Counted from the stretch's first letter, positions 54,001-61,634 are shown. The stretch is 64,000 bases of DNA from Chitinophaga flava (GCF_003308995.1 NZ_QFFJ01000002.1:3658001-3722000); one strand, 5' to 3'. Made by a program: numbers and translations. Notes: a model not told the origin generated them from the letters alone.

Positions 54001-55356
54001 CCTGCCACCGCACTGGACCTTGGCCCCGATATCGAATTATGCAAAGACGCCACGTTGAAGCTGGATGCCGGAACCGGATTTGCCTCTTATAAATGGAATG
54101 ATGGCAGCACCAACCCAACCCTTGAAATCAGCCAACCAGGCACCTATGCTATAACGGTAACGGATAAATGCAATAACCAGGCAAACGATCAGATTGTGAT
54201 CGGTGATGGTAATAATTATCCCTTTAGTATCGGTCCTGATGTGCTGAAGTGTGCTGAGACCATTGTCACCAGAACACTGCCGGCAGGGTTTCAGAATTTT
54301 AAGTGGGATATCGATTACAACCGGAGAGACCTTCCCAATGAAATCATCTTTTTCCCGGAAAAAGATACTGCCTATATCCTGCAAGCCAACCGGGCTAATG
54401 GCTGTGTTTTTAAAGACACTTTGTATTTCAAGATCCGGCAGCCACTTGCCGTAGGCCTACCAGCTGATCAAACCGTATGTGAGGGCGACGCTGTGAAGCT
54501 CAATATAGACAACAACTTCAGCAACATCCGATGGAACGACGGGTATACCGGTAATACACTGATGGCCAAAACAGCCGGCAGATATACCGTACAATGTACT
54601 GACCTTAATGGCTGCAATACCGCCGACACTTTTAACCTCCGGCTCAACCCCGTGCCCCGCGTGGCATTGCCCAAAGAGCCATTCATCTGTAAAGGTGTCA
54701 CTAAGACACTGGATGCCGGCAATGAAGGAACCAGCTACTTGTGGAGCACAGGAGACCGTTCCCGCAAAATAGCTGTCAGCAGCGCCGGTAAATGGTGGGT
54801 GCAGGTTACCGGAAGCAACGGCTGCAGCACAACAGACACCGCGTGGTACAGGGAAATATATGACGGCCCCAAAGGCTTTCTGGTACAGGATACTACAATG
54901 TGCCTCCGGGGAGAAATCACGATACCGGTAAAGGGGCAATTCAGCTCCTACCGATGGAGCAACGGCAGCACTTCCCCACAACTCATCACCAGAATACCCG
55001 GTACGTACTGGCTGGAAGTAACAGACCTTTCCGGTTGTCCGGGAAAAGCATCCGTCCAAATCAATACCAGGGACTGCGGATGGGGCGTGTATATGCCTAC
55101 TGCCTTCTCCCCCAACAATGATGGTATGAATGACTATCTGCGACCGGTAATCCTGGGTCGTGTCAGCAAATATCTGTTTACGGTATACGACAGATGGGGC
55201 CGGATCGTATTTCAGTCCAATGAGGTCAACAAAGGCTGGGATGGGAAAGTCAAAAATGTAAATGCCGACATCGGGGCATATGTATGGGTTTGTATCTATC
55301 AGCTGGAGGGAGATCCGGAGAAAATAATGAAAGGAGCGGCTACGTTGGTGAGATAA
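51001..55356 (+). CDS. Giant T9SS substrate with propeller-like repeats, Ig-like modules and CHU_C sorting domain
   Basis: 1451 residues with a signal peptide (AVVLFLLLFVCQRSAHSQ). Residues ~30-900 repeat a propeller unit (DDQGNVLWARSAGGPENDVL; KLDYNGNILWSKRM; RLDKNGNILWQKSV; LALDGSITWSRNF). Residues ~1060-1360 hold five Ig/PKD-like modules, each with an xxLGPDIELCKDATLKLDAG-type start, a YxWNDGS/YLWSTGD turn and a closing GC. The end, VYMPTAFSPNNDGMNDYLRP to GAATLVR, is the gliding-motility-associated C-terminal (CHU_C, type B) signal, so it should be exported by the type IX system and held on or released from the surface. Adhesion or binding is likely; no catalytic site is visible. Confidence 0.9.
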   Translation: MSIPLSRIAVVLFLLLFVCQRSAHSQQCYPTFYNLLSVNGDAAGNAVVYTSTGAIVVAGKADLNRNSKWDGLLLKTDDQGNVLWARSAGGPENDVLVKVKETADKGLVAVGHSEDAGIPRLWVIKTDAAGQLSWSKVIDIENKPLAGKDIIELSTGGFALIGNANDSTAQSDGILARLDASGNLLWSQLYDGGGADGFNSLLEVNGELLVAGYITGDLKDAILLRADMSDGHPLSTLKYSRYQDCEEQGLSLTAIPGGYSWSIKVSQPTPKYRYPDVYLVKIKASANGNNYLVQKHLMYPSGGNGVVNLQVLPSKDNNGFVYIMDGPPRNGWPQFGKTESEGSQEWNRSYNYLPGNFCGLDFTGNFGYVITGNANDVGQAICLIKTDLAGIGGGCGFNSSGGAEGDYDEITGTPFTWSSNRQPAATEPLFSPVVTDEVVTVKTPCKAQVCPPLPPTDNGNSCATSFMTEIREPYSTQLMDAARTSDGDIVTIGTRSYYWSIRPQIIKLKPGGNIRWSKQFRSYRKGESVFPDYRRVINTKDNNILVLGTEAITINHGTSDSGVVMKLDYNGNILWSKRMAKNYGEYFSNVQETEDGSFIITSTQNYGFPPLGNAILRLDKNGNILWQKSVTGHFMDNRTLRAMYYDNGSIYLAFDYYISYSGPNDMLVFKLNANNGDYLWGKHIKGGAEEISITGITKIKDTVYVGIGLDKYISWGNNELTAAVIKLKDATGEQMQGFRLNKPWIIKHKDYVWMSQRTNLTFTKSIDDQLVVARESAVNKDTTIRIHKLALDGSITWSRNFTLLKKQVVSTIRPDGSGFLVTGFKYDTPVLYDPVNEGFLMRLNSNGEIENSTGGCVSQLQSTGPGGAYTTPLLLTEETGEVFGTGPSGVVAKDFRPLPLDNPTMSYPSCASFSACQPATLQGPATICDLSRTWTYDASRPGGCNTPLLWQTDPVYTDILSQTENQLTVKFKMGGTTAIKAVVDAGCGLLPTTVDIEIPKPATALDLGPDIELCKDATLKLDAGTGFASYKWNDGSTNPTLEISQPGTYAITVTDKCNNQANDQIVIGDGNNYPFSIGPDVLKCAETIVTRTLPAGFQNFKWDIDYNRRDLPNEIIFFPEKDTAYILQANRANGCVFKDTLYFKIRQPLAVGLPADQTVCEGDAVKLNIDNNFSNIRWNDGYTGNTLMAKTAGRYTVQCTDLNGCNTADTFNLRLNPVPRVALPKEPFICKGVTKTLDAGNEGTSYLWSTGDRSRKIAVSSAGKWWVQVTGSNGCSTTDTAWYREIYDGPKGFLVQDTTMCLRGEITIPVKGQFSSYRWSNGSTSPQLITRIPGTYWLEVTDLSGCPGKASVQINTRDCGWGVYMPTAFSPNNDGMNDYLRPVILGRVSKYLFTVYDRWGRIVFQSNEVNKGWDGKVKNVNADIGAYVWVCIYQLEGDPEKIMKGAATLVR

Positions 55357-55371
55357 ATTTATCTCACCAAC
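55344..55371. terminator. 28-bp perfect palindrome over the stop codon of the T9SS protein gene
   Basis: GTTGGTGAGATAAA (55344-55357) pairs with TTTATCTCACCAAC (55358-55371) without a loop. It contains the TAA stop (55354-55356) and lies between convergent genes, so it may terminate both directions. Confidence 0.6.
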
Positions 55372-55379
55372 TATTACGC

Positions 55380-55856
55380 CTATACGATATTGGATGCACT
55401 CATCATTTTGCGGATCAGAGAAATCTGACCGAGGTGATAATGTGTATGCTCCGTCACGCCCATCAGGTTCCGATAATAGTTGCCATATTTAGCATCCGTA
55501 AAATCTTCAAACAGTTTTTTTTCATCCAGCGCTTCTATCAATGCTGCCAGTACTTCCGCTTCGGACAAAGCTTTATTGACCAGCTGTTGCCAATCGGCTT
55601 CCGAAGTAATCGGGGGTACATCAAAACTTAACTTATCGTGCCCATCCAGCGGCCCACCCTGCAGCACGCGGGTAATAACACCCACATAATAGTTGATATG
55701 AAACGTTAGTACCGCAATGGTATTCAAATCCTGTACTTTGGTGGTAGCCTGCTGCCAGTCTACATTTGCCAGGGTATCCTTCAGATTGACACAGGTCCAG
55801 TTACCCCCGAAATGAACGTCCCTGAAATGTTTCGCAATTTGTTTGATTAAAGCCAT
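55380..55856 (-). CDS. DinB-family protein
   Basis: 158 residues, helical. IAVLTFHINYYVGVITRVLQGGP and LMGVTEHTHYHLGQISLIRKM supply the three metal-type His residues of the DinB four-helix bundle, with NWTCVNLKDTLANVDWQQA at the start. DinB-like enzymes often act as thiol-S-transferases with bacillithiol, or have unknown roles. A single gene, convergent with the T9SS gene across the palindrome. Confidence 0.85.
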   Translation of the reverse strand: MALIKQIAKHFRDVHFGGNWTCVNLKDTLANVDWQQATTKVQDLNTIAVLTFHINYYVGVITRVLQGGPLDGHDKLSFDVPPITSEADWQQLVNKALSEAEVLAALIEALDEKKLFEDFTDAKYGNYYRNLMGVTEHTHYHLGQISLIRKMMSASNIV

Positions 55857-55962
55857 AGGTTTTATCTTGTAGATTGATGAACAGGAATAAGATACGTTTT
55901 TTTTCGAAGGATACGGTGTATAAAGAATTGTTTAACTTTCCGGCTAGATAACCGATCTGCAT

Positions 55963-56979
55963 ATGAAAGTAAGCGCTACAAGGGTATACCGGACGAAAAT
56001 TATTGAAGGGCTGTCTGTTCCAGCTGTTATCCATAACGGCAGTTATTTTTTTACCGACCTGGATATCTATGAAGATGGCAGAGTAGAATACTGGGAGATA
56101 GAAGATTTTGAGCATTTTAAACAGAAAATGCGGGAGGGCTGGATTGTAACAGTCATCCCTGATGGCTCTTCCATCTCTATACATGGACTCGGCTCATGGC
56201 CGGTTACAGCTGGTTCCTGGCTCTTTAATAAAAAGAGTTTTGTATCTCATGCAGAGTCACTTATCCGAACCCTGAATCCCCGGATGGAAAATATTTACAC
56301 CTACCGTAAAAAAACGCTGAACGGTATCGGTTTTGTAGAAAGTGGTAAAGGAACTGTTTACAAAGAAAACAAACGGGGACCTTATGATCTTTTCCCTGAA
56401 AAAATAAATGGCAACAGCGAAAACCTGTTCTATCAAACTACGGATGGATATTACCTGGTGCGCTTAGTGCTCTACCCCGATCATACCGTCTGTCTGGAAA
56501 GGCTGGAAACGCCTATCCAGCTGTCTATGCAGGAATTTGAATCATTGGTCAGTCAGGGTATATTGCTAAGTGAAATACCGTTGCATGCGAAAGTGCATAT
56601 ATATGGATTGGGCAGTTTCGTTGCCGGCGAGGCCGACTATAGTGTCGACATAGATGACAAGCTGGCTGAAATCAGGGACACTTTAAGGCAAATGAGCGGA
56701 GCGCCTTCTTCCATAGCCTTGTGCAAACAGGCGTATGAAGCCTATATTGCAGATCCCACTGCTGCTAATAAAACGTTACTCCAGCAGCACTATGAAGCTG
56801 TGCCCGAGCATCAGAGAATGTATGTGGGAGATATGGATACGAAAGATACCGCTGTCAGAATGATTATATACGGAGAAGATGAGATCAAGGGCTGGTCGCA
56901 TTACCAGCTGGCATTACATCAGGGACTGCCCTTGCCTTCGATCGATATACCAACAATGAAGAAAGACGATGAAGTATAG
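55963..56979 (+). CDS. Unknown protein with two copies of a ~70-residue domain
   Basis: 338 residues, no signal peptide, not recognised. Two copies of the same module are visible. Residues ~14-85 contain YFFTDLDIYEDGRVEYWEIE, then FKQKMREGWIVTVIP and ISIHGLGSWPVTAG. Residues ~150-225 contain YYLVRLVLYPDHTVCLERLE, then FESLVSQGILLSEIP and VHIYGLGSFVAGEA. Both have a xDGxV/xDHTV strand pair, a helix and an h-H/Y-GLGS end. A C-terminal helical tail (VPEHQRMYVGDMDTKDTAVR) follows. The gene stands alone between dinB and tetR; a role in protein binding or immunity is possible but not shown. Confidence 0.7.
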   Translation: MKVSATRVYRTKIIEGLSVPAVIHNGSYFFTDLDIYEDGRVEYWEIEDFEHFKQKMREGWIVTVIPDGSSISIHGLGSWPVTAGSWLFNKKSFVSHAESLIRTLNPRMENIYTYRKKTLNGIGFVESGKGTVYKENKRGPYDLFPEKINGNSENLFYQTTDGYYLVRLVLYPDHTVCLERLETPIQLSMQEFESLVSQGILLSEIPLHAKVHIYGLGSFVAGEADYSVDIDDKLAEIRDTLRQMSGAPSSIALCKQAYEAYIADPTAANKTLLQQHYEAVPEHQRMYVGDMDTKDTAVRMIIYGEDEIKGWSHYQLALHQGLPLPSIDIPTMKKDDEV

Positions 56980-57090
56980 ACTTGCTTTCCGTGATAGTAC
57001 TGACTGATCAGTATACAGCCCTGGGGAAGTGTTTGCCACTATCAAAAAAATCACTTCCTTTACATCAGCAATGCTAAATGGTAAAATTTC

Positions 57091-57681
57091 ATGAAAAAGG
57101 CAGCAGCAACCAGGCTCAACATATTACAAAAAGCATTTGAATTAATATACGTTAAAGGCTATCGGACTACGAGCATAGACGATATTATTGCCACTACACA
57201 GGTAACGAAAGGAGCCTTCTACTATCATTTCAAAAACAAGGATGAAATGGGGCTGGCCATTATCCATGAAATAATGAAACCCTCGCTCACTGACAGTTTG
57301 ATAATACCTTTTCAAAAAGAACCTGATCCACTTCAGGCTATCTACCAATCGATGCATCATTTGCTGCTGGAAGACAAACTCCTTAAGCCAGAATATGGCT
57401 GTCCTGCTTCCAATTTCACCCAGGAGATGAGTCCCTGGCACACTGATTTTAATAATGCACTGGATGAACTGGTTGATCAATGGAAGAAAACACTGATCAA
57501 AGCTATCAATGATGGTAAAAAAAATGGCTATGTCCGTAAGGATGCAAATGCAGTACAGGTAAGCTTATTCGTTATATCCGGTTACTGGGGTATACGAAAC
57601 TTCGGTAAACTGGAAAACAGCCGGACAGTGTACCTTGCCTATTTAAAAGAACTCAAAAATTACCTGGATACGCTGAAATAA
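57091..57681 (+). CDS. TetR/AcrR-family regulator
   Basis: 196 residues. The N-terminal HTH ATRLNILQKAFELIYVKGYRTTSIDDIIATTQVTKGAFYYHFKNKDEMGLA (partly quoted) is unmistakable. The C-terminal ligand domain has YGCPASNFTQEMSPWHTDFN and FVISGYWGIRNFGKLENSRT, typical of the TetR_C subgroup with a Gly-Cys-Pro motif. It is co-directional with two small membrane genes, and a 22-bp dyad lies 12 bp after its stop, so it most likely represses them. Its own promoter region carries no equally clear dyad. Confidence 0.92.
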   Translation: MKKAAATRLNILQKAFELIYVKGYRTTSIDDIIATTQVTKGAFYYHFKNKDEMGLAIIHEIMKPSLTDSLIIPFQKEPDPLQAIYQSMHHLLLEDKLLKPEYGCPASNFTQEMSPWHTDFNNALDELVDQWKKTLIKAINDGKKNGYVRKDANAVQVSLFVISGYWGIRNFGKLENSRTVYLAYLKELKNYLDTLK

Positions 57682-57693
57682 TTTTTTCCCAAA

Positions 57694-57729
57694 AAACATA
57701 CTAACTAGTATGTTTTTAATATACCTTTG
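57694..57729 (+). promoter_or_regulatory. TetR-type operator abutting a -7 promoter element
   Basis: AAACATACTA (57694-57703), centre AC, TAGTATGTTT (57706-57715): a 22-bp dyad. TACCTTTG (57722-57729) is a perfect -7 element 6 bp downstream, so the dyad covers the position where the -33 element should be. Repressor binding would block the polymerase. Confidence 0.75.
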
Positions 57730-57750
57730 TTTTGTTCAATAAAATGAAGG

Positions 57751-58209
57751 ATGTATTCAACGCTTATTCTCCTACATTCGGCCATCAGATGGCTGGTGGT
57801 GGGCAGTCTCTCTTATGCCATATACAGGGCATTTACAGGTTACAGGAACGGCAGGCCATTCACGGAAACAGACAATGCTGTCCGGCATTGGACGGCCACC
57901 ATTGCGCATATTCAGCTGGTGATCGGGATGATACTATACACACAGAGTCCTGTCATCCAATTCTTCTGGAAGTCTCCCGCAACGGAACCTCATTTATTTG
58001 AGCATTTGTTTTTTGCATTGATTCATCTGATATTGATGATCAGCGCCATTGCATTGCTAACAGCTGGCTCGGCCATCACCAAAAGGAAAAAGACAGACCC
58101 TGAAAAATTCCGGTCGATGCTCCTTTGGTTCACCGTTGCTTTCTTCATCCTTTTCATTGCCATCCCATGGCCGTTTTCGCCCTTATCTCACAGACCATAT
58201 TTCAGATAA
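57751..58209 (+). CDS. Four-helix membrane protein, cytochrome-b-like
   Basis: 152 residues with about four membrane helices and several His residues in or near them (LHSAIRWLVVG, RHWTATIAHIQLVIGMILY, HLFEHLFFALIHLILMISA, MLLWFTVAFFILFIAIPWPF). The paired helix His residues resemble haem-binding DUF families annotated as cytochrome B in Bacteroidota, but this is not established. It is the first gene behind the TetR operator, 22 bp after the -7 element, and is followed one base later by DUF3817. Confidence 0.7.
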   Translation: MYSTLILLHSAIRWLVVGSLSYAIYRAFTGYRNGRPFTETDNAVRHWTATIAHIQLVIGMILYTQSPVIQFFWKSPATEPHLFEHLFFALIHLILMISAIALLTAGSAITKRKKTDPEKFRSMLLWFTVAFFILFIAIPWPFSPLSHRPYFR

Positions 58210-58210
58210 C

Positions 58211-58519
58211 ATGATACACTTACTTAAATCGAAAATCGGACGCCTCCGTATCATCGGCATATTGGAAGGCATTTCATTGCTGGTACTTATTTTTATTGCG
58301 GTACCTATGAAGTATTTACTGGGAAACCCGGAATGTTCCAGGATAATGGGCCCTGTTCACGGTGCTTTATTCCTGCTATTTGTATTCAATACCCTGAGTG
58401 TGGGAGTAGAATATGAATGGAAGTTCCGCACCACCACCTGGAAAGTATTACTGGGATGCGTGATTCCATTTGGCACCTTTTATATCGACAGAAAAGTATT
58501 GCGTAATATGGAAGCGTAA
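58211..58519 (+). CDS. DUF3817 membrane protein
   Basis: 102 residues from ATG 58211. RLRIIGILEGISLLVLIFIAVPMKYLLG, the GPVHGALFLLFVFNTLSV helix and GCVIPFGTFYIDRKVLR (partly quoted) are the DUF3817 signature, a three-helix inner-membrane protein. It starts one base after the preceding stop and forms a TetR-controlled pair with it. Function is unknown; the family is sometimes found with transporters. Confidence 0.88.
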   Translation: MIHLLKSKIGRLRIIGILEGISLLVLIFIAVPMKYLLGNPECSRIMGPVHGALFLLFVFNTLSVGVEYEWKFRTTTWKVLLGCVIPFGTFYIDRKVLRNMEA

Positions 58520-58542
58520 AGCTGATAATCCCGATCAATAAA

Positions 58543-59112
58543 TCAGATCTCAGATTTCATTCTGCTAAGCGCTTCCTGGGTTATGTTCAGATAATTCGCT
58601 ACCAGTTTATTGGGCAAGCGGAGAACTACTTCCGGGTTCTCCTCCAGCAACAAACGGTACCGCTCGCGGGCACTCAGGGTGATAAAATCCTCCAGGCGAC
58701 GGGTATTGGTAACATAGGCGTATTCAAGACTGTGCCGGTAAAACAAATCCCAGCCAGGTACGGTATTTACCAGGTCATAAAAATCAAGGCGATCAATATA
58801 CAACAGCTCTGATGGCTCCACGGCCTGCGTAGACTCTTTTAATAAAGTACCACCGATAAAAGAGGTCAGTGAAGAGGAAAATGAATTTTCGAAAGCAAAG
58901 CGTCGTGTAACTTCTCTCCCATCCGGTTTGATAAAATACACCCGCAGACATCCCTTGTTTACAAAAAACATACGCCTGGAAAGCTCTCCAGCCCTTGCCA
59001 CCAGCGCATTTTTTTTCACCTGTAAAGGTTTAAATGCAGCAAGCACCAGCTGTAGGTCTTCGTCCTTTAATCGGCTACGGTCTGCAATATATTTAGTTAA
59101 CTGTTCATACAT
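58543..59112 (-). CDS. Crp/Fnr-family regulator with cyclic-nucleotide-binding-like domain
   Basis: 189 residues from ATG 59112 (an upstream ATG would overlap the preceding gene). The N-terminal cNMP-type barrel shows KPLQVKKNALVARAGELSRRMFFVNKGCLRVYFI and GREVTRRFAFENSF, and the C-terminal helix LPNKLVANYLNITQEALSRMKSEI is the short HTH of the Bacteroidota Crp group. The Arg/Glu pair of true cAMP binding is not obvious. It lies 16 bp downstream of the PLP enzyme gene and is probably cotranscribed with it. Confidence 0.88.
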   Translation of the reverse strand: MYEQLTKYIADRSRLKDEDLQLVLAAFKPLQVKKNALVARAGELSRRMFFVNKGCLRVYFIKPDGREVTRRFAFENSFSSSLTSFIGGTLLKESTQAVEPSELLYIDRLDFYDLVNTVPGWDLFYRHSLEYAYVTNTRRLEDFITLSARERYRLLLEENPEVVLRLPNKLVANYLNITQEALSRMKSEI

Positions 59113-59128
59113 GTTGAGAAAATCATTA

Positions 59129-60139
59129 TCATCCAACCAAATCCTGATAGGCAAAGAGTCCGGCGGTACCGCCTGTCATTATAAACAGTATATTACTACC
59201 CTTGGGGAACTTTTGCTGTTCGATATCTCCCAGCATGCCAGCAAACGCTTTTCCGCTATATACCGGGTCCAGAAATATACCTTCCGTTTGGGCCAGTAAT
59301 CTTAACGCGCTCCACATGGATGAGGTAGGAATACCATACCCTTCCCCCCGATAGGCATCATTAACAAACACTTCAGTATCATGAATCATCTCCGTGTAGC
59401 CCAGCAGGTTAGCGGTAGCGATTGTTTTCTCGAGGGTGGTTCTTTTCGTTTGTGCTTCGTCGGCTAATACGGCATAGGAGCGAATTTCAGGGCCCGCCTG
59501 CGCTGCAAACTTCTGACCAGCCAGCAGCCCTGCATGGGTACCACTACTGCCATTGGGCACCAGGATATGGGAGAATTCCATATTCATCTGCTGGCTCTGC
59601 TCCATGATCTCCAGATAACAATTGGCATATCCCAGACAACCTACGGGATTGGAGCCACCCATGGGCATGACATAGGGTTTCCTGCCCTGAGCAATCAGTT
59701 CTGCACATCTCGCATCGAGGAAGGTTTGCACAGTTGCGCCCTTGGGGATAATCTGCACCGTGACGCCCATGATTTGTTCTAATAAAATATTTCCATTGTT
59801 GTTGTAGTTCAGGGTATCAATCGGCACCGGTTGAGACAGCACCAGTTCACAATGCATGCCGGCGCGTGCCGCCGCCGCTGCCGTAAGCCGTGCATGGTTG
59901 GACTGTACCCCTCCTGTAGTCAGCAGCGTATCTGCTCCCTGGCTGATGGCATCCTGAATAAGGTACTCCAACTTCCGGAGTTTATTGCCTCCCAGGCCTA
60001 TATCCATCACATCATCCCGTTTCAGATAAACCTGTACATCCTTTAATTGCCGGTTCAGGTTCGATAAAGCATGGATACCTGTTGGATTCCCGATCAGTGG
60101 GTAAGCCTGATATTTATGTTCTAAATAATTCTTTTTCAA
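59129..60139 (-). CDS. D-cysteine desulfhydrase / ACC deaminase family PLP enzyme
   Basis: 336 residues. Family features are YLKRDDVMDIGLGGNKLRKLEYLI (PLP lysine in GGNKLRK), TTGGVQSNHARLTAAAAARAG, PMGGSNPVGCLGYANCYLEI, VPNGSSGTHAGLLAG and a C-terminal MTGGTAGLF. The enzyme cleaves D-cysteine to pyruvate, sulfide and ammonia, or ACC to oxobutyrate; the DcyD-like context is preferred but not proven. Followed by a Crp/Fnr-type regulator gene in the same direction. Confidence 0.85.
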   Translation of the reverse strand: MKKNYLEHKYQAYPLIGNPTGIHALSNLNRQLKDVQVYLKRDDVMDIGLGGNKLRKLEYLIQDAISQGADTLLTTGGVQSNHARLTAAAAARAGMHCELVLSQPVPIDTLNYNNNGNILLEQIMGVTVQIIPKGATVQTFLDARCAELIAQGRKPYVMPMGGSNPVGCLGYANCYLEIMEQSQQMNMEFSHILVPNGSSGTHAGLLAGQKFAAQAGPEIRSYAVLADEAQTKRTTLEKTIATANLLGYTEMIHDTEVFVNDAYRGEGYGIPTSSMWSALRLLAQTEGIFLDPVYSGKAFAGMLGDIEQQKFPKGSNILFIMTGGTAGLFAYQDLVG

Positions 60140-60486
60140 GATATACTATTGATGAGGTTCCGAATAATACTCAAAAATACAGTTTGTTATTTTTCAGACA
60201 TAAAAAATCGATGAACAATACACCGGTAAAATTGTAATTATCGATGTCGATATGATGGTCGCATCAACAACTTTTAGTAAATTCGAAAAATCATGAGCAA
60301 CTGTGTAGCCAAATGCGCAGGTTAACCGGCACCCGGATTCCACGTTCAACCCGACAATCGGATAGTGAATAATGACAGACAACGATGGTTCCCCTTGCAG
60401 CCTTCATCTTTCAGATTTCAGAAAATGTATCTATCCTTTAAGGATACATACATCAAACATATTTTTTAAACCAAATCTGAACATCA
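60140..60486. other. 347-bp intergenic region with an imperfect 29-bp dyad
   Basis: No gene is seen. The dyad at 60425-60453 has arms ATGTATCTATCCTT and AAGGATACATACAT (one mismatched pair, centre T) and lies 34 bp before the GH18 gene, so it may be an operator for it. Confidence 0.55.
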
Positions 60487-61500
60487 ATGAAAATTTCAAA
60501 CCCTGTGCAAGCAGTAACTGCTACTGCATTACTGTTGTCATCTTTCTTTCTGATGAACGCCTGCACTAAAAACCTGGCTGACACCACCCTTTCGAAACAA
60601 GCTGCAGACGCGGCAAAACAAGTCGCCGTTACTACTGTGACCATTGCCGACAGCAACCTGCTCGCCTACAAAAAGAGCCCGCATGAAATCTATGCCGGCT
60701 TCTACCGCTTTCAGGGCCCATGTTATGGCGCCGCTCCCAATGGTTCCAATTTTTCACAGGTACCTGACAGCCTCGATGTGCTGATCCTATTCTGCTTCAG
60801 CCCCACTTCACCAATTGCAGACAGTGTTCCCCAATGGATCAACGCCTTACATGCCAAAGGAACCAAAGTGATTGTAACAGGCAACCTCGACCTGGCCCCC
60901 GGTGCCCCGGACAACAGTACCGGCTATACGATAACTGCCCAGCGGATCATGGACAGTATCGTTAACAGATATGGATTTGACGGCTATGATATTGACATTG
61001 AAAGTAACCCCACCGGCACTACGTTGACCAGAATGGCCGGGGTTTACACTGCCCTGTCAAAATTCCTGGGCCCCAAATCCGGCACCGGTAAACTGCTGAC
61101 ATTCGATACCAATCAGAGCGGCAGCAACAACCTGTTCAGACAAGTATACTCCCTGGTAGACTATGTATGGCTTCAGGCATATGGCCGCGGAGCCTCCACG
61201 CTGCAGTCAACCTGGAATACATTTTCTCAGTATATCAAGTCCACACAGTTTGTTCCCGGTTTCTCCTTCTACGAGGAAAGAGGATACCCCGGCAATGTAT
61301 GGTATGATATAACCTATCCTGTAAACGGTACAGGCAGAGCTTTTGACTATGCAAGATGGGAACCTACCACCGGGAAAAAAGGCGGCGTATTCGGCTACGC
61401 GATAGACAGGGATGCACCACTGACCTCATCTACAGATAATACCCTTTATACGCCTACTTATATTGTGAGCAAGAAATTAATAAAAATTATGAATCCCTAG
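60487..61500 (+). CDS. GH18 endo-beta-N-acetylglucosaminidase/chitinase-like lipoprotein
   Basis: 337 residues. The lipoprotein signal FFLMNAC puts the lipid on Cys26. The GH18 catalytic motif DxxDxDxE is present as DGYDIDIE (Asp165, Asp168, Asp170, Glu172 proton donor). Other barrel strands are IYAGFYRFQGPCYG, SLDVLILFCFS, TKVIVTGNLDL, DYVWLQAYGRG and FVPGFSFYEERG. Length and the single compact barrel resemble EndoF/EndoH-type glycosidases more than processive chitinases. Anchored to a membrane, it would release N-glycans or cut chito-oligomers. Its stop codon lies inside a copy of the dispersed palindrome. Confidence 0.85.
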   Translation: MKISNPVQAVTATALLLSSFFLMNACTKNLADTTLSKQAADAAKQVAVTTVTIADSNLLAYKKSPHEIYAGFYRFQGPCYGAAPNGSNFSQVPDSLDVLILFCFSPTSPIADSVPQWINALHAKGTKVIVTGNLDLAPGAPDNSTGYTITAQRIMDSIVNRYGFDGYDIDIESNPTGTTLTRMAGVYTALSKFLGPKSGTGKLLTFDTNQSGSNNLFRQVYSLVDYVWLQAYGRGASTLQSTWNTFSQYIKSTQFVPGFSFYEERGYPGNVWYDITYPVNGTGRAFDYARWEPTTGKKGGVFGYAIDRDAPLTSSTDNTLYTPTYIVSKKLIKIMNP

Positions 61501-61515
61501 GGCTAAAGCCCTGGG
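61496..61515. repeat. Dispersed palindrome CCTAGGGCT-AA-AGCCCTGGG at the GH18 gene end
   Basis: Same 20-nt design as at 19853, with one C-to-T change that creates the TAG stop of the GH18 gene (61498-61500). The original frame would have ended at TAA 61504-61506, the same place as the stop in the 19.85-kb copy. Flank GGGCTATATT is shared. Confidence 0.8.
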
Positions 61516-61615
61516 CTATATTAGATGGGACACGATGGGGGATTTTAATAGACTGAAATCCTGAAACAAAATAGATTAGATACAAGACTGGACTAAATGG
61601 CTGAATCCATCATAG

Positions 61616-61634
61616 CCCAGGGCTTCAGCCCTGG
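61616..61634. repeat. Dispersed palindrome CCCAGGGCT-TC-AGCCCTGG
   Basis: Inverted partner of the copy at 61496, about 100 bp away. It is preceded by CATAG and followed by an A-run. The pair has the same head-to-head layout as the pair at 19853/20035. Confidence 0.8.

Noticed and set aside
60372..60569. 65-residue plus-strand ORF before the GH18 gene
   Set aside because: It runs through the dyad and into the GH18 signal-peptide region in another frame, with no protein-like pattern; treated as a shadow.
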